Below, piece by piece: positions 1-6,494 of a stretch of 10,077 nt of DNA. The notes under the pieces are model-generated. The model did not search any database, was not told where the DNA came from, and saw only the letters and a program-made list of their open reading frames with translations. Origin of the DNA: Chitinophaga pinensis (GTDB lineage Bacteria; Bacteroidota; Bacteroidia; Chitinophagales; Chitinophagaceae); assembly GCA_945866165.1 (NCBI GenBank), contig CAMBGO010000067.1, forward strand, positions 1-10,077. Reading direction: 5' to 3'. A program made the translations under genes and the position numbers. Within the stretch, counting starts at the first letter, position 1. Each line of letters starts with the position of its first letter.

Positions 1-1
1 T

Positions 2-1054
2 CTGCATATTTCGAATTTGAAAACCTGGTTAAAAAACAGAATCGATTGGATGAGCTCAAATTTGAACACAACTGTTTCTTGCACATTTCCGGTTTTACCA
101 ACTTTAGTAATTTCTCAAATAAATTATAATCCCAAGCCACTTGAAAATATTTCACCTGAAAAGCTTGAATTTATTGAGATAAGCAATCTTGCTAATACGT
201 CAGTAAACTTGGGCGGCATTTATTTTAAAGAACTTGGTATTAGCTACCAATTTCCTATGAATGCTTCAATTGGGCCGAAGCAAAAATTATACTTGGCAGA
301 AGACTCACTTGTTTTTAGTCAGCTCTATTGCGTAAATCCCTTTGGTCAGTATTCAAGAAAACTTTCAGATTATTCAGAAAAATTGGTGCTTGCAGATGCA
401 TTTGGAAACACCATTGATAGTGTAGTGTATTCAGATTTAAGCCCTTGGCCCTCAGAAGCAGATGGCAAAGGTCCCTTTTTGCAATTGAAAGATCTTTCTC
501 TTGATAACAGCCTGGCTTCAAGTTGGATTACATCAACGAATTTTTGTAAAGCTACTCCTTCGAAGCCGCTTGCCATAAATCAATCATTTTGTCTTAATGA
601 AAAACCATATCCAATTTCGGCAACCCCGACACCGGGATTTTCTCTGCTCTGGTACGAAAGCAATTCTGTAGGTGGAAATGGTTCAGCGATTCCTCCTAAG
701 CCAGTAACATCCTTCGTTGGAAGCAAGGATTTTTATGTTTCACAAATAAATCAGTTTGGATGTGAAAGTGATAGAGCAAAAATAACTGCATCTGTTGTAG
801 ATTGCTCTACTGTTGATCTTATTGAAATTAAAATAAGTCCCAATCCTACAACAAGTTATTTTTCAATTACCAATAGCAATATTTTTAAAGTTGATATTCA
901 GGTGTACAATTCCACTGGAAAATTCCTGGAGGAGTTTAAAAATATTCAGCCTCAATCTAACATTGAAATTGGAGAGTTTTATGGAGCTGGACTTTATTTT
1001 ATTAAGGTTAGTGGTAACTCAAAGACTATACTTCAAAAGCTAATTAGGCTTTAG
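2..1054 (+). CDS. C-terminal part of a secreted CotH-like protein with lamin-tail, Ig-like and T9SS sorting domains (5' truncated by window)
   Basis: The reading frame is open to the left edge, so an internal TTG at 17 is not a real start; the gene begins outside the window. The first visible residues (LKTWLKNRIDWMSSNL) resemble the end of CotH-kinase domains of the spore-coat-protein-H family, which commonly finish with a W-x4-RI-x-WM-like helix. Next, at about nt 110-550, comes a lamin-tail-like domain (LVISQINYNP, LEFIEISNLANTSVNLGG, the usual 'E-(F/Y)-I-E-I-x-N' pattern). At about nt 590-800 is an Ig-like module (LLWYESNSVGGNGS, FYVSQIN) of the kind found in gliding and adhesin proteins. 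At about nt 820-1051 is a type IX secretion C-terminal sorting domain (ISPNPTTSYFSI, IQVYNSTGKFLEEF, GLYFIKVSG, ending KLIRL). Together they indicate a large protein exported across the outer membrane by the Por/T9SS machinery. Its enzymatic activity cannot be judged because the kinase core is missing. Domain order is confident; the CotH call rests on a short stretch. Confidence 0.85.
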   Translation: MHISNLKTWLKNRIDWMSSNLNTTVSCTFPVLPTLVISQINYNPKPLENISPEKLEFIEISNLANTSVNLGGIYFKELGISYQFPMNASIGPKQKLYLAEDSLVFSQLYCVNPFGQYSRKLSDYSEKLVLADAFGNTIDSVVYSDLSPWPSEADGKGPFLQLKDLSLDNSLASSWITSTNFCKATPSKPLAINQSFCLNEKPYPISATPTPGFSLLWYESNSVGGNGSAIPPKPVTSFVGSKDFYVSQINQFGCESDRAKITASVVDCSTVDLIEIKISPNPTTSYFSITNSNIFKVDIQVYNSTGKFLEEFKNIQPQSNIEIGEFYGAGLYFIKVSGNSKTILQKLIRL

Positions 1055-1157
1055 CCACTCAATTAAATAGATTAGTTGTATTTGGCTGATTGTTTTCGTA
1101 ACAAAGAAAATCATTTTGCGAATTCGAAACGTCGCCCACAATAACTGATTTGAAAAG

Positions 1158-2093
1158 TTACTTCTTGTCGATCAAAGAGTATAGCACATAAGCAAACTTT
1201 TTCCCATCAGGCGACCATGATGGTACATTGATTGTTCCTTGTCCTCCATAAAAAGGTTCTGTCAAGTCTTTGATGCTTTTATCTTGCAGATCCAATAACC
1301 TGAGTTTGACCATTCTGCCAAATGGATGCTGCTGTGCTTGGTCCTCCACATAACTAATAATAGTGGCTTTCTGATTATTGGGGTTGATATGTGCAAACCA
1401 ATTTGATGGTTCATCAAAAGTCATTTGTTCTGGAGAGGATCCATCTGCCAACATCCGCCAAATCTGCATCTTTCCTGTCCTAAAAGAATTAAAATAAATG
1501 TACTTACCATCAGGACTGTATTCAGGTCCATCATCCAATCCGTCGGCCGATGTGAGCCTTGTTTCTGCTCCTCCATCGCTACTCATCGCATAAACATCAT
1601 AGTTGCCATCACGCTGTGCACAATAAACAATTGTACTTCCATCAGGTGATACACCATGCCAATAAGAAGGTGCTTTATCAGTAAGTAGGGTAGGCTCTCC
1701 ACCATTGCTTGATAATTTATATATTAGAGATGATCCACCCTTAATATTTGGCGGTGCACTGGAAATAAATAAATGCTTCCCATCAAATGAAAATCCATGG
1801 TCATTATTGCATTTATCGATTGTGCCTGTATTGAGGATTCCAATATTTTCACCTTTTGCACTGATCTTTTCTAATTTGCCATACGCGTTGATTAGCAGAA
1901 AACTACCATCAAAAGACCAGTTTGGTGCCTCAAAATGCCTTTCTTCCTTTAATATCAATGTTGATTTACTCTTTTTTAGGTCATAGATATATAGGTGGCT
2001 AACAACAGCTTTTCCTTCAGGAACCTGTGCTAACAGATTCATATTTAAGCAAGAAAATATCATGACAATTATGACCACTATATTTGTTTTCAT
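1158..2093 (-). CDS. Exported TolB-like (WD40-like PD40) beta-propeller protein
   Basis: A protein of 311 residues counted from the ATG at 2093. An in-frame ATG at 2117 would add eight residues before the signal peptide, so the inner start is preferred. Residues 1 to about 23 form an export signal (charged MKT, hydrophobic IVVIIVMIFSCLNMNLLAQ) with the '..AQ' ending common in Bacteroidetes. The mature part carries the PD40 repeats of TolB-type propellers: WSFDG near 59, FSFDG near 101, VSPDG near 148, YSPDG near 192, a degenerate INPNN near 236 and WSPDG near 293, giving about six blades. DVYAMSSDGG and LTSADG are typical inter-strand motifs. Such propellers usually bind proteins or sugars, or accompany peptidase domains; there is no catalytic domain here. 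The short length excludes full TolB, which has an extra N-terminal domain, and the gene is not near tol-pal. The specific ligand is unknown. It is convergent with the CotH-like gene and divergent from the DUF1569 gene. Confidence 0.85.
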   Translation of the reverse strand: MKTNIVVIIVMIFSCLNMNLLAQVPEGKAVVSHLYIYDLKKSKSTLILKEERHFEAPNWSFDGSFLLINAYGKLEKISAKGENIGILNTGTIDKCNNDHGFSFDGKHLFISSAPPNIKGGSSLIYKLSSNGGEPTLLTDKAPSYWHGVSPDGSTIVYCAQRDGNYDVYAMSSDGGAETRLTSADGLDDGPEYSPDGKYIYFNSFRTGKMQIWRMLADGSSPEQMTFDEPSNWFAHINPNNQKATIISYVEDQAQQHPFGRMVKLRLLDLQDKSIKDLTEPFYGGQGTINVPSWSPDGKKFAYVLYSLIDKK

Positions 2094-2195
2094 ACTTATT
2101 TTTTGAACTTGGTACATATTAAGGGAATAAGTTAGCTAAAGGTGTCGAGAATACAAAATTTAGAAATTGATTCCATTTGCTTAAATTGTTATTAT

Positions 2196-2657
2196 ATGAA
2201 GCGCAGCATTAATTTAGTTTTGCTCCAACTGGAAAAACAGATTCCATTTTTTGAGTCTTTCAATGGAAAAATTTCTGAAGGCACTGTTGGTTGGCATATT
2301 GAACACAGCCTTCTTGTTATCATTAAAATTTGCGAATCTATTTCTAGTTCAAATCCTGAAAAGTATCAATGGAAATTTAATCTAAAATGGCTGATTATTT
2401 CAGTAATAGGTTCTCTTCCTAGGGGGAAGGCCAAGGCGCCCCCAACAGTAATTCCTGAATCCGTATTGAGTGCAACATCATTGAAAGAGTCTTTTAGTCT
2501 CGCAAAAACGGCAATCGAAAGTTTAAAAAAATGTTATCCGAATCAATATTTTTTTCATCCATTTTTTGGAAAGATGAATCAGAAAAGTACGCTTGAGTTT
2601 TTTTCAATTCATACCAATCATCACCTGAAGATAATTAAGGACATTTTGGAGAAATAA
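2196..2657 (+). CDS. DUF1569 protein, DinB/YfiT-like four-helix putative metalloprotein
   Basis: A protein of 153 residues from the ATG at 2196. The frame is open back to a GTG at 2142, but those 18 residues do not resemble the family and the A+T-rich stretch before 2196 suits a Bacteroidetes start. Family features: WHIEHSL (residues 33-39), PRGKAKAP (75-82), YFFHPFFGKM (119-128) and HTNHHLKII (139-147). His37, His139 and His143 are in the right places for the three-histidine metal site of the DinB superfamily. No signal peptide is present, so it should be cytoplasmic. DinB relatives include thiol transferases and metal-dependent hydrolases, but DUF1569 members have no assigned reaction to my knowledge. 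The gene stands alone, divergent from the propeller gene and ending 15 bp before the convergent DUF1801 gene. Confidence 0.85.
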   Translation: MKRSINLVLLQLEKQIPFFESFNGKISEGTVGWHIEHSLLVIIKICESISSSNPEKYQWKFNLKWLIISVIGSLPRGKAKAPPTVIPESVLSATSLKESFSLAKTAIESLKKCYPNQYFFHPFFGKMNQKSTLEFFSIHTNHHLKIIKDILEK

Positions 2658-2672
2658 ATGTCTATTTGGTTA

Positions 2673-3056
2673 TTATTTCTTTTTTTTCTTTAGCTCAAAC
2701 TTTTCCTTGTTTTCTTGTACCCTGAATTTTACAATATCAGAGATCAATTTTTTTGGAAATGGTTTGCCGTGTGGAAATTTGATAGTGCCTTTTGAAGTTT
2801 CGAAATTAGAAAGTTGTTCTTTGAATACCACGATGGCATTTGCCATTGGATAAATTGCATAGTGACTTGTGTGGGAAGCATAGTAGATAAGCATTCCATG
2901 GTATTTCAATGACGGCATGCCATAGCTCATTCCTTCAACTGCATCAGGTGCATGTTTCAATATAATTTCACGTAATTCCTCGAAACCACTTCTTTGTTCC
3001 TTGGGAAGTTTTTTGATATAATCTTGCACAGAAAGAATGCTTGTGTCTTTCATCAC
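2673..3056 (-). CDS. DUF1801 (YdhG-like) small cytosolic protein
   Basis: A protein of 127 residues starting at a tandem ATG ATG (MMKD); either Met could be used. Family signatures are an N-terminal helix YIKKLPKEQRSGFEELREII, the core EGMSYGMPSLKY (41-52), YYASHTSHYAIYP (58-70), and the strand ETSKGTIKFPHGKPFP (86-101), which matches the 'kGTirFp...P(i/l)P' motif of DUF1801. The family includes Bacillus subtilis YdhG, described as a frataxin-like iron chaperone; that function is not guaranteed here. The C-terminus is five consecutive lysines encoded by an A-rich run, which is basic and unusual. It is the last gene of the minus-strand cluster, starting 10 bp after the stop of the 34-residue membrane peptide. 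No good terminator is seen in the 15 bp between it and the convergent DUF1569 gene. Confidence 0.85.
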   Translation of the reverse strand: MMKDTSILSVQDYIKKLPKEQRSGFEELREIILKHAPDAVEGMSYGMPSLKYHGMLIYYASHTSHYAIYPMANAIVVFKEQLSNFETSKGTIKFPHGKPFPKKLISDIVKFRVQENKEKFELKKKKK

Positions 3057-3066
3057 TTTTCTGTTT

Positions 3067-3171
3067 TTATTTTTTCTTGAAGATTCCTCTTAGTAGCAAT
3101 GCGATAAAAACAATTGATCCTACAATAATTTCTCCTTTGTATTTTTTGAAAAATGAATTGAACTTCTCCAT
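3067..3171 (-). CDS. 34-residue single-pass membrane peptide (short ORF)
   Basis: An ATG at 3171 opens a 34-codon frame ending in TAA at 3067. The N-terminal part is basic and amphipathic (MEKFNSFFKKYKGE), followed by one hydrophobic stretch IIVGSIVFIALLLRGIF (residues 15-31) and a KKK tail, so both ends are positively charged around one membrane helix. Its fit in the cluster supports it being real: it lies in the only sizeable gap between the VOC gene (18 bp upstream) and the DUF1801 gene (10 bp downstream), on the same strand, with spacing like the other genes here. I do not recognise a family. Possible roles are a small inner-membrane regulator or anchor for a neighbouring protein; both are inference. 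A chance ORF of this size is possible, but the membrane-protein composition argues against it. Confidence 0.6.
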   Translation of the reverse strand: MEKFNSFFKKYKGEIIVGSIVFIALLLRGIFKKK

Positions 3172-3189
3172 GATATAAAATTAGTTTTT

Positions 3190-3576
3190 TTATATAATCT
3201 CAACCAATTGAATCCAGTTGCCGCAGGTATCATCCAGTACAACCATTTTTATTGTTCCCATTTCAGTGGGCTGCATTTTAAATTCTACATTCAAATCCTT
3301 CAATCGCTCATATTCATAGTCAATACTTTTTACCTCAAAAGTTGTACAAGGAATACCTGCATCATATAAGGCCTGTTGATATATTTCCGCTGGATCAAAA
3401 GAGATGGGTTCCAACAATAACTCAACACCATCTTGCTGTTCTTTTGATACAACGGTCAGCCATTTGTGTTCTCCAACAGGTATTTCAGTTTTAATTTCAA
3501 ACCCTAAAATATCAGTATAAAATTTGATTGCTCTTTCTTGGTCGTTTACCAATATACTCGTGATACTTATTTTCAT
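3190..3576 (-). CDS. VOC (glyoxalase/bleomycin-resistance fold) family protein
   Basis: A protein of 128 residues, the usual length for a single-unit VOC protein made of two beta-alpha-beta-beta-beta modules. Module 1 includes ITSILVNDQERAIKFYTDILGF (residues 5-26) and GVELLLEP (50-57); module 2 includes YERLKDLNVEF (89-99), then KMVVLDDTCGNWIQLVE (110-126). The 'DDxxGNxIQLxE' ending is diagnostic. In metal-dependent members the first strand carries a His ligand; here that region reads KISITSI with no His, while a terminal Glu (126) remains, so it may not bind metal as glyoxalase I does. The substrate cannot be deduced: related proteins are dioxygenases, isomerases or antibiotic-binding proteins. 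It sits 34 bp downstream of the Rieske gene on the same strand, most likely in the same transcript. No signal peptide. Confidence 0.88.
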   Translation of the reverse strand: MKISITSILVNDQERAIKFYTDILGFEIKTEIPVGEHKWLTVVSKEQQDGVELLLEPISFDPAEIYQQALYDAGIPCTTFEVKSIDYEYERLKDLNVEFKMQPTEMGTIKMVVLDDTCGNWIQLVEII

Positions 3577-3610
3577 ATTCTATAGATTGATAGGAGTCGA
3601 AAAATGAAAC

Positions 3611-3940
3611 TTAAAATCCAACAAAGATTTCACCATTCCTTATTTCTATGGGATATGTTTTCATATTATATCCCTCTCCAGTAACATTGTATCCATTTTT
3701 TAGTGAAAACTTGAATCGGTGAAGTGGACAAACTGCATTACCCTGCATGTCGATATAGCCCATCACCATTTTCGCGCCTGCATGTGGGCAGAGCGATTGA
3801 AATGCATATAGTTTGTCGTTGAACTTTGCAATGCAAATAGTTTTATCACTCACTTCAGCCTGAACCATATCGTAATTGCCAAAGCCCAATGATTCAATTG
3901 ACTCTGCAACAAAATGCCAAGTGTATTCCTTAAGCGCCAT
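3611..3940 (-). CDS. Small Rieske [2Fe-2S] protein, ferredoxin/NirD-like
   Basis: A protein of 109 residues consisting of a single Rieske domain. The cluster ligands are complete: CPH (Cys51, His53) and CPLH (Cys71, His74), separated by 17 residues and followed by the usual hydrophobic F-x-F-S strand. There is no signal peptide and no catalytic oxygenase domain, so it resembles soluble Rieske ferredoxins of ring-hydroxylating oxygenases or the NirD small subunit of nitrite reductase. Neither an oxygenase nor a reductase large subunit is nearby, so the redox partner is unknown. The start is set by the overlap with hflX: its ATG (3940-3938) lies inside the last codons of hflX, and the 11-bp overlap ATGGCGCTTAA contains the hflX stop. 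That arrangement suggests translational coupling to hflX. Confidence 0.92.
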   Translation of the reverse strand: MALKEYTWHFVAESIESLGFGNYDMVQAEVSDKTICIAKFNDKLYAFQSLCPHAGAKMVMGYIDMQGNAVCPLHRFKFSLKNGYNVTGEGYNMKTYPIEIRNGEIFVGF

Positions 3941-5135
3941 AGTCGTATTGCTGAAAACCAGTTTTATATGGGTAGCGCTTTACATATACCTCGCGAATCA
4001 ATGCTAGCATGGTAGCTCTTAATTTATCTATGGCCCTTCTTTCAATAGCGGAGATAAACACGCAGTTACCTGTTGTTTCTTGTTCCCATCGTTTTCTTAA
4101 ATCATCCAACAGTGTTTCTTTTACTTCTGCTTCAAGCCATTGATCGAAACTCCGTTCTTCATATACATCCATTTTATTGAAAACAGTGATAGTTGGTTTA
4201 TCGCCACATCCCAGTTCTGCAAGGGTGGCATTAACTACTTTCATTTGGTCTTCATATTGTGGATGGGAAATATCAACTACATGCATTAGGATATCGCTCT
4301 CTTTTACTTCTTCCAAAGTGCTCTTGAAACTTTCGATCAGGTGGTGAGGTAGTTTTCTGATGAATCCAACAGTATCACTAAGAAGGAACGGGGTGTTTTC
4401 AAATACCAACTTTCTGGTGGTGGTGTCGAGTGTTGCAAAAAGTTTATTTTCCGCAAGCACTTCACTCTTGCTCAAAAGGTTCATTAACGTGGATTTACCC
4501 ACATTTGTATAGCCCACCAATGCAACGCGAATAAATTCGCCTCTTTCTTTCCGTTGTGTATAGGCTTGCACCTCAATTTCCTTGAGCCTTTTTCTTAGCA
4601 ATGATATTTTTTCGCGAATGATACGTCTATCGGTTTCAATTTCTGTTTCACCCGGACCTCTTGTACCGATACCACCTCCAAGTCTTTCAAGGTGTTTCCA
4701 CATTCCGCGCAGGCGCGGAAGAATATACTGGTATTGTGCCAATTCCACTTGTGCCTTGGCCTGGGCCGTTTTAGCACGACTAGCAAAAATATCAAGAATA
4801 AGGTCACTGCGGTCAATTGTTTTTATACCAACTGCTTCTTCAATATTGCCAATTTGAGAACCACTGAGCTCGTCATCAAAAATGAGTAGTCCAATATTTT
4901 TTCCCTGGGCATATTTTTTTATTTCTTCAAGCTTTCCTTTTCCGATATATGTTTTACTGTCGGGATGCTGAAGTCGTTGTACCACTTTTTTATCAGTGAT
5001 GGCTCCTGCTGTGGATGCCAAGAAAGCAAGTTCCTCCATGTATTCAGTTACCTGTTGTTCAGTTTGGTGATTGTGTATCACTCCAACCAAGATGGCATTT
5101 TCTGATTTTTCAAGAAGAATTTTTTTTTCGAGCAC
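3930..5135 (-). CDS. hflX: Ribosome-associated GTPase HflX
   Basis: A 401-residue GTPase of normal length for HflX. The N-terminal HflX domain includes KTYIGKGKLEEI (61-72) and LIFDDELSGSQIGNIEE (84-100). A coiled linker follows with the hallmark GGGIGTRGPGETEIETDRR (153-171). The G domain has G1 GYTNVGKST (208-216), a switch-I region FATLDTTTRK (233-242), G3 DTVGF (254-258), G4 NKMD (320-323) and G5 SA (362-363). HflX binds the 50S subunit near the peptidyl-transferase centre and splits stalled or hibernating 70S ribosomes, notably after heat stress; in Escherichia coli it has also been linked to manganese homeostasis. The start is a GTG at 5135: a stop codon lies in frame just upstream and there is no earlier ATG, while the next internal Met is at residue 32. 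A TAAATTTG box sits 20 bp upstream. Its end overlaps the Rieske gene by 11 bp. Confidence 0.97.
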   Translation of the reverse strand: MLEKKILLEKSENAILVGVIHNHQTEQQVTEYMEELAFLASTAGAITDKKVVQRLQHPDSKTYIGKGKLEEIKKYAQGKNIGLLIFDDELSGSQIGNIEEAVGIKTIDRSDLILDIFASRAKTAQAKAQVELAQYQYILPRLRGMWKHLERLGGGIGTRGPGETEIETDRRIIREKISLLRKRLKEIEVQAYTQRKERGEFIRVALVGYTNVGKSTLMNLLSKSEVLAENKLFATLDTTTRKLVFENTPFLLSDTVGFIRKLPHHLIESFKSTLEEVKESDILMHVVDISHPQYEDQMKVVNATLAELGCGDKPTITVFNKMDVYEERSFDQWLEAEVKETLLDDLRKRWEQETTGNCVFISAIERRAIDKLRATMLALIREVYVKRYPYKTGFQQYDYGA

Positions 5136-5155
5136 TAGCGATAATTATTGTTAAG

Positions 5156-5163
5156 CAAATTTA
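5156..5163 (-). promoter_or_regulatory. Candidate Bacteroidetes -7 promoter box for hflX
   Basis: The minus strand reads TAAATTTG, an exact match to the TAnnTTTG -7 element used by the primary sigma factor of Bacteroidetes. It lies 20 bp upstream of the hflX GTG, implying a short leader. No clear TTG -33 element is present at the expected distance, so support comes from the -7 box and position only. Confidence 0.4.
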
Positions 5164-5289
5164 CTTTAATGGAATGAAGCCATGAAGGTAAGTTAAAGGC
5201 TTCGTTGATTGAATTGGCAACCTGATTCAGAAAGGATAATTTATTTTAAAACAATATTTCTGTGAAAGTGCAGTACAAGTGCTACTTGA

Positions 5290-6006
5290 TTACAAACCAC
5301 TTATTGCCAACCCTATTGAAAATGGCTTAACAGCTGGCCCGAAGCCTACTTTAAAGAATTCGGTTAGTGTATACGTACCAAACAAGCTGATGTTTCCATA
5401 GCCTACGCGTGCGGTTCCAGCAATTCTTGTTCCATTGAAATTTCGCTTGTCTTTTGTCTTAACGAAATAGCCACCCTTGCCAGATGCATCCAAGTCAATT
5501 TTCGATTTTACTTTTCCGTCAAGTATGGTACCGATTTTAACACCCAAAGCAAATTTCCAACCGCTGTTCATATTTACAGGGTTGCTTGAATACCTTAATT
5601 CAAGTGGCGCTTCCAAATAACTCGTTGCAAGTTTGCTTTTTTTGTATCGAGTGATGGTATCGTTTTTAAATGTAGTCCCGTTTCTATTTGCAACATCAAT
5701 AGCGGTTTTGTTGAAATAGATATTATCTGACCCCACACCAGGTCCTATTGCAACGCTTAATTTTGGATTGGTTTTGAACCTAAAGTCTAATAGAAAATAT
5801 GCATTAAAGGTTTTTGACAACCCTTTTACATTGAGTCCATCTTTACTGCCCCATCCAGCATAACCGACTTGCAACATGAAATGATCAGATGCCCTTTTCG
5901 AGAAATCAGTCTTGCTCCAATCAAATTTCTTTGGCTTTTCAGAATTTTCCTGGGCAAAAGCACCCAATGTGCAGCAGGTCAGAATCAGTCCTAAAATCAA
6001 TTTCAT
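5290..6006 (-). CDS. PorT-like outer-membrane beta-barrel protein
   Basis: A protein of 238 residues from the ATG at 6006. Residues 1-19 form a signal peptide (MKLILGLILTCCTLGAFAQ, ending in AFAQ). The mature protein is rich in alternating hydrophobic/aromatic strands: FMLQVGYAGW (43-52), FNAYFLLDFRF (67-77), LSVAIGPGVG (83-92), YLEAPLELRY (130-139), FALGVKIGT (152-160), GTARVGYGNISLFGTYTL (197-214) and the final FSIGLAISGL. The pattern Y-L-E-x-P-L-E-L-R-Y and the 'LSVAIGPG' strand are typical of the Bacteroidetes PorT / outer-membrane beta-barrel family. This indicates an eight-strand-like small barrel in the outer membrane. It should not be called PorT itself (the T9SS component) without a phylogeny, because the family is large. 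It is apparently monocistronic, 154 bp upstream of hflX, with its own TACTTTTG box. Confidence 0.85.
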   Translation of the reverse strand: MKLILGLILTCCTLGAFAQENSEKPKKFDWSKTDFSKRASDHFMLQVGYAGWGSKDGLNVKGLSKTFNAYFLLDFRFKTNPKLSVAIGPGVGSDNIYFNKTAIDVANRNGTTFKNDTITRYKKSKLATSYLEAPLELRYSSNPVNMNSGWKFALGVKIGTILDGKVKSKIDLDASGKGGYFVKTKDKRNFNGTRIAGTARVGYGNISLFGTYTLTEFFKVGFGPAVKPFSIGLAISGL

Positions 6007-6023
6007 ACGCTTGTTTAAGATGT

Positions 6024-6031
6024 CAAAAGTA
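6024..6031 (-). promoter_or_regulatory. Candidate Bacteroidetes -7 promoter box for the outer-membrane barrel gene
   Basis: The minus strand reads TACTTTTG, an exact TAnnTTTG match, 17 bp before the barrel gene's ATG. No TTG is found about 19-21 bp further upstream, only a run of T residues, so the assignment rests on the -7 box and its spacing. Confidence 0.4.
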
Positions 6032-6197
6032 TCTTCTCAAGGCTTAATAAAAGGTTAAGATTGAGGCTGCGAAGGTAATGCACTTATGCGGTTTTATATA
6101 ATTTGCTTGTCGTGGTGGTTTTATAAGGGGAAAAGTACTTTTAAACCCTGTTTTTGGAGACAAATAGCTGTAAATTAAAGTAATCAAAACTATATCT

Positions 6198-6428
6198 ATG
6201 CATGAGCAAAAAATTCCTTCAGTAGGCGATTGGATGATCACGCTTCTGATTCTCTCTATTCCTTTGGTGAATTTTATTGTGCTTTTGATTTGGGCTTTTA
6301 GCAGTGGCACCGACCCGATCAAGGCAAATTTTTCAAAAGCAGCCTTGCTGTGGTTGGTTATTATTATGGTGCTTTACTTTTTATTCCTTGGCGCAATAAT
6401 CGGTGCTTTTTTAGGTGCAATGAATTGA
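6198..6428 (+). CDS. 76-residue two-pass membrane protein of unknown function
   Basis: A short protein from the ATG at 6198 with an N-terminal polar stretch (MHEQKIPSVGDW), a first membrane helix MITLLILSIPLVNFIVLLIW (residues 13-32), a polar turn FSSGTDPIKANFSKA (34-48) and a second helix LLWLVIIMVLYFLFLGAIIGAF (49-70). The pattern 'GDWM-hydrophobic-IPLVN...G(T/S)(D/N)P-KAN-KA' is shared, as far as I recall, with small uncharacterised membrane proteins of Bacteroidetes, so I consider it a real conserved gene and not a chance ORF. No enzymatic motif is visible. The gene stands alone, divergent from the barrel gene (191 bp away) and convergent with the MFS transporter, with a hairpin terminator between. 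An upstream TAAATTAA at the right distance is only a partial promoter match. Confidence 0.75.
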   Translation: MHEQKIPSVGDWMITLLILSIPLVNFIVLLIWAFSSGTDPIKANFSKAALLWLVIIMVLYFLFLGAIIGAFLGAMN

Positions 6429-6444
6429 TGTATTGCAATAAAGA

Positions 6445-6476
6445 AAATAGCCAGCTGATAAGTCAACTGGCTATTT
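6445..6476. terminator. Bidirectional hairpin terminator between the small membrane gene and the sugar transporter
   Basis: AAATAGCCAG (6445-6454) pairs perfectly with CTGGCTATTT (6467-6476). An inner TGA/TCA match across one mismatch shortens the loop. The right side continues into a T-rich stretch (CTATTTTATG), and the left side is A-rich, which gives a T-rich tail when read on the minus strand. It lies 16 bp after one stop codon (6428) and 18 bp from the other (6495), so it can terminate both convergent genes. Confidence 0.8.
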
Positions 6477-6494
6477 CTATTTTATGTTTATTAA

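Noticed and set aside
1084..1115. Possible terminator between the CotH-like and propeller genes (TGATTGTTTTC...GAAAATCA)
   Set aside because: Pairing needs a bulge, is almost all A-T, and has no clear T-tract, so it is too weak to annotate.
2094..2117. ATG at 2117 as start of the propeller gene
   Set aside because: It would put eight polar residues ahead of a well-formed signal peptide beginning at the ATG at 2093.
2142..2195. N-terminal extension of the DUF1569 gene from a GTG at 2142
   Set aside because: The extra 18 residues do not resemble the family, the start is a weak GTG, and the ATG at 2196 gives the expected N-terminal helix.
4582..4889. Plus-strand and alternate-frame ORFs of 65-91 codons inside hflX
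   Set aside because: They overlap the conserved GTPase reading frame and their translations are Ser/Arg/Cys-rich with no family resemblance; they are shadows of hflX.
5275..5287. Hairpin CAAGT-GCT-ACTTG after the outer-membrane barrel gene
   Set aside because: Only a five-base stem with no T-tract downstream on the minus strand; likely chance.
6044..6322. Minus-strand 92-codon ORF opposite the 76-residue membrane protein
   Set aside because: Low-quality composition and antisense to a better candidate; no start context or homologous pattern recognised.
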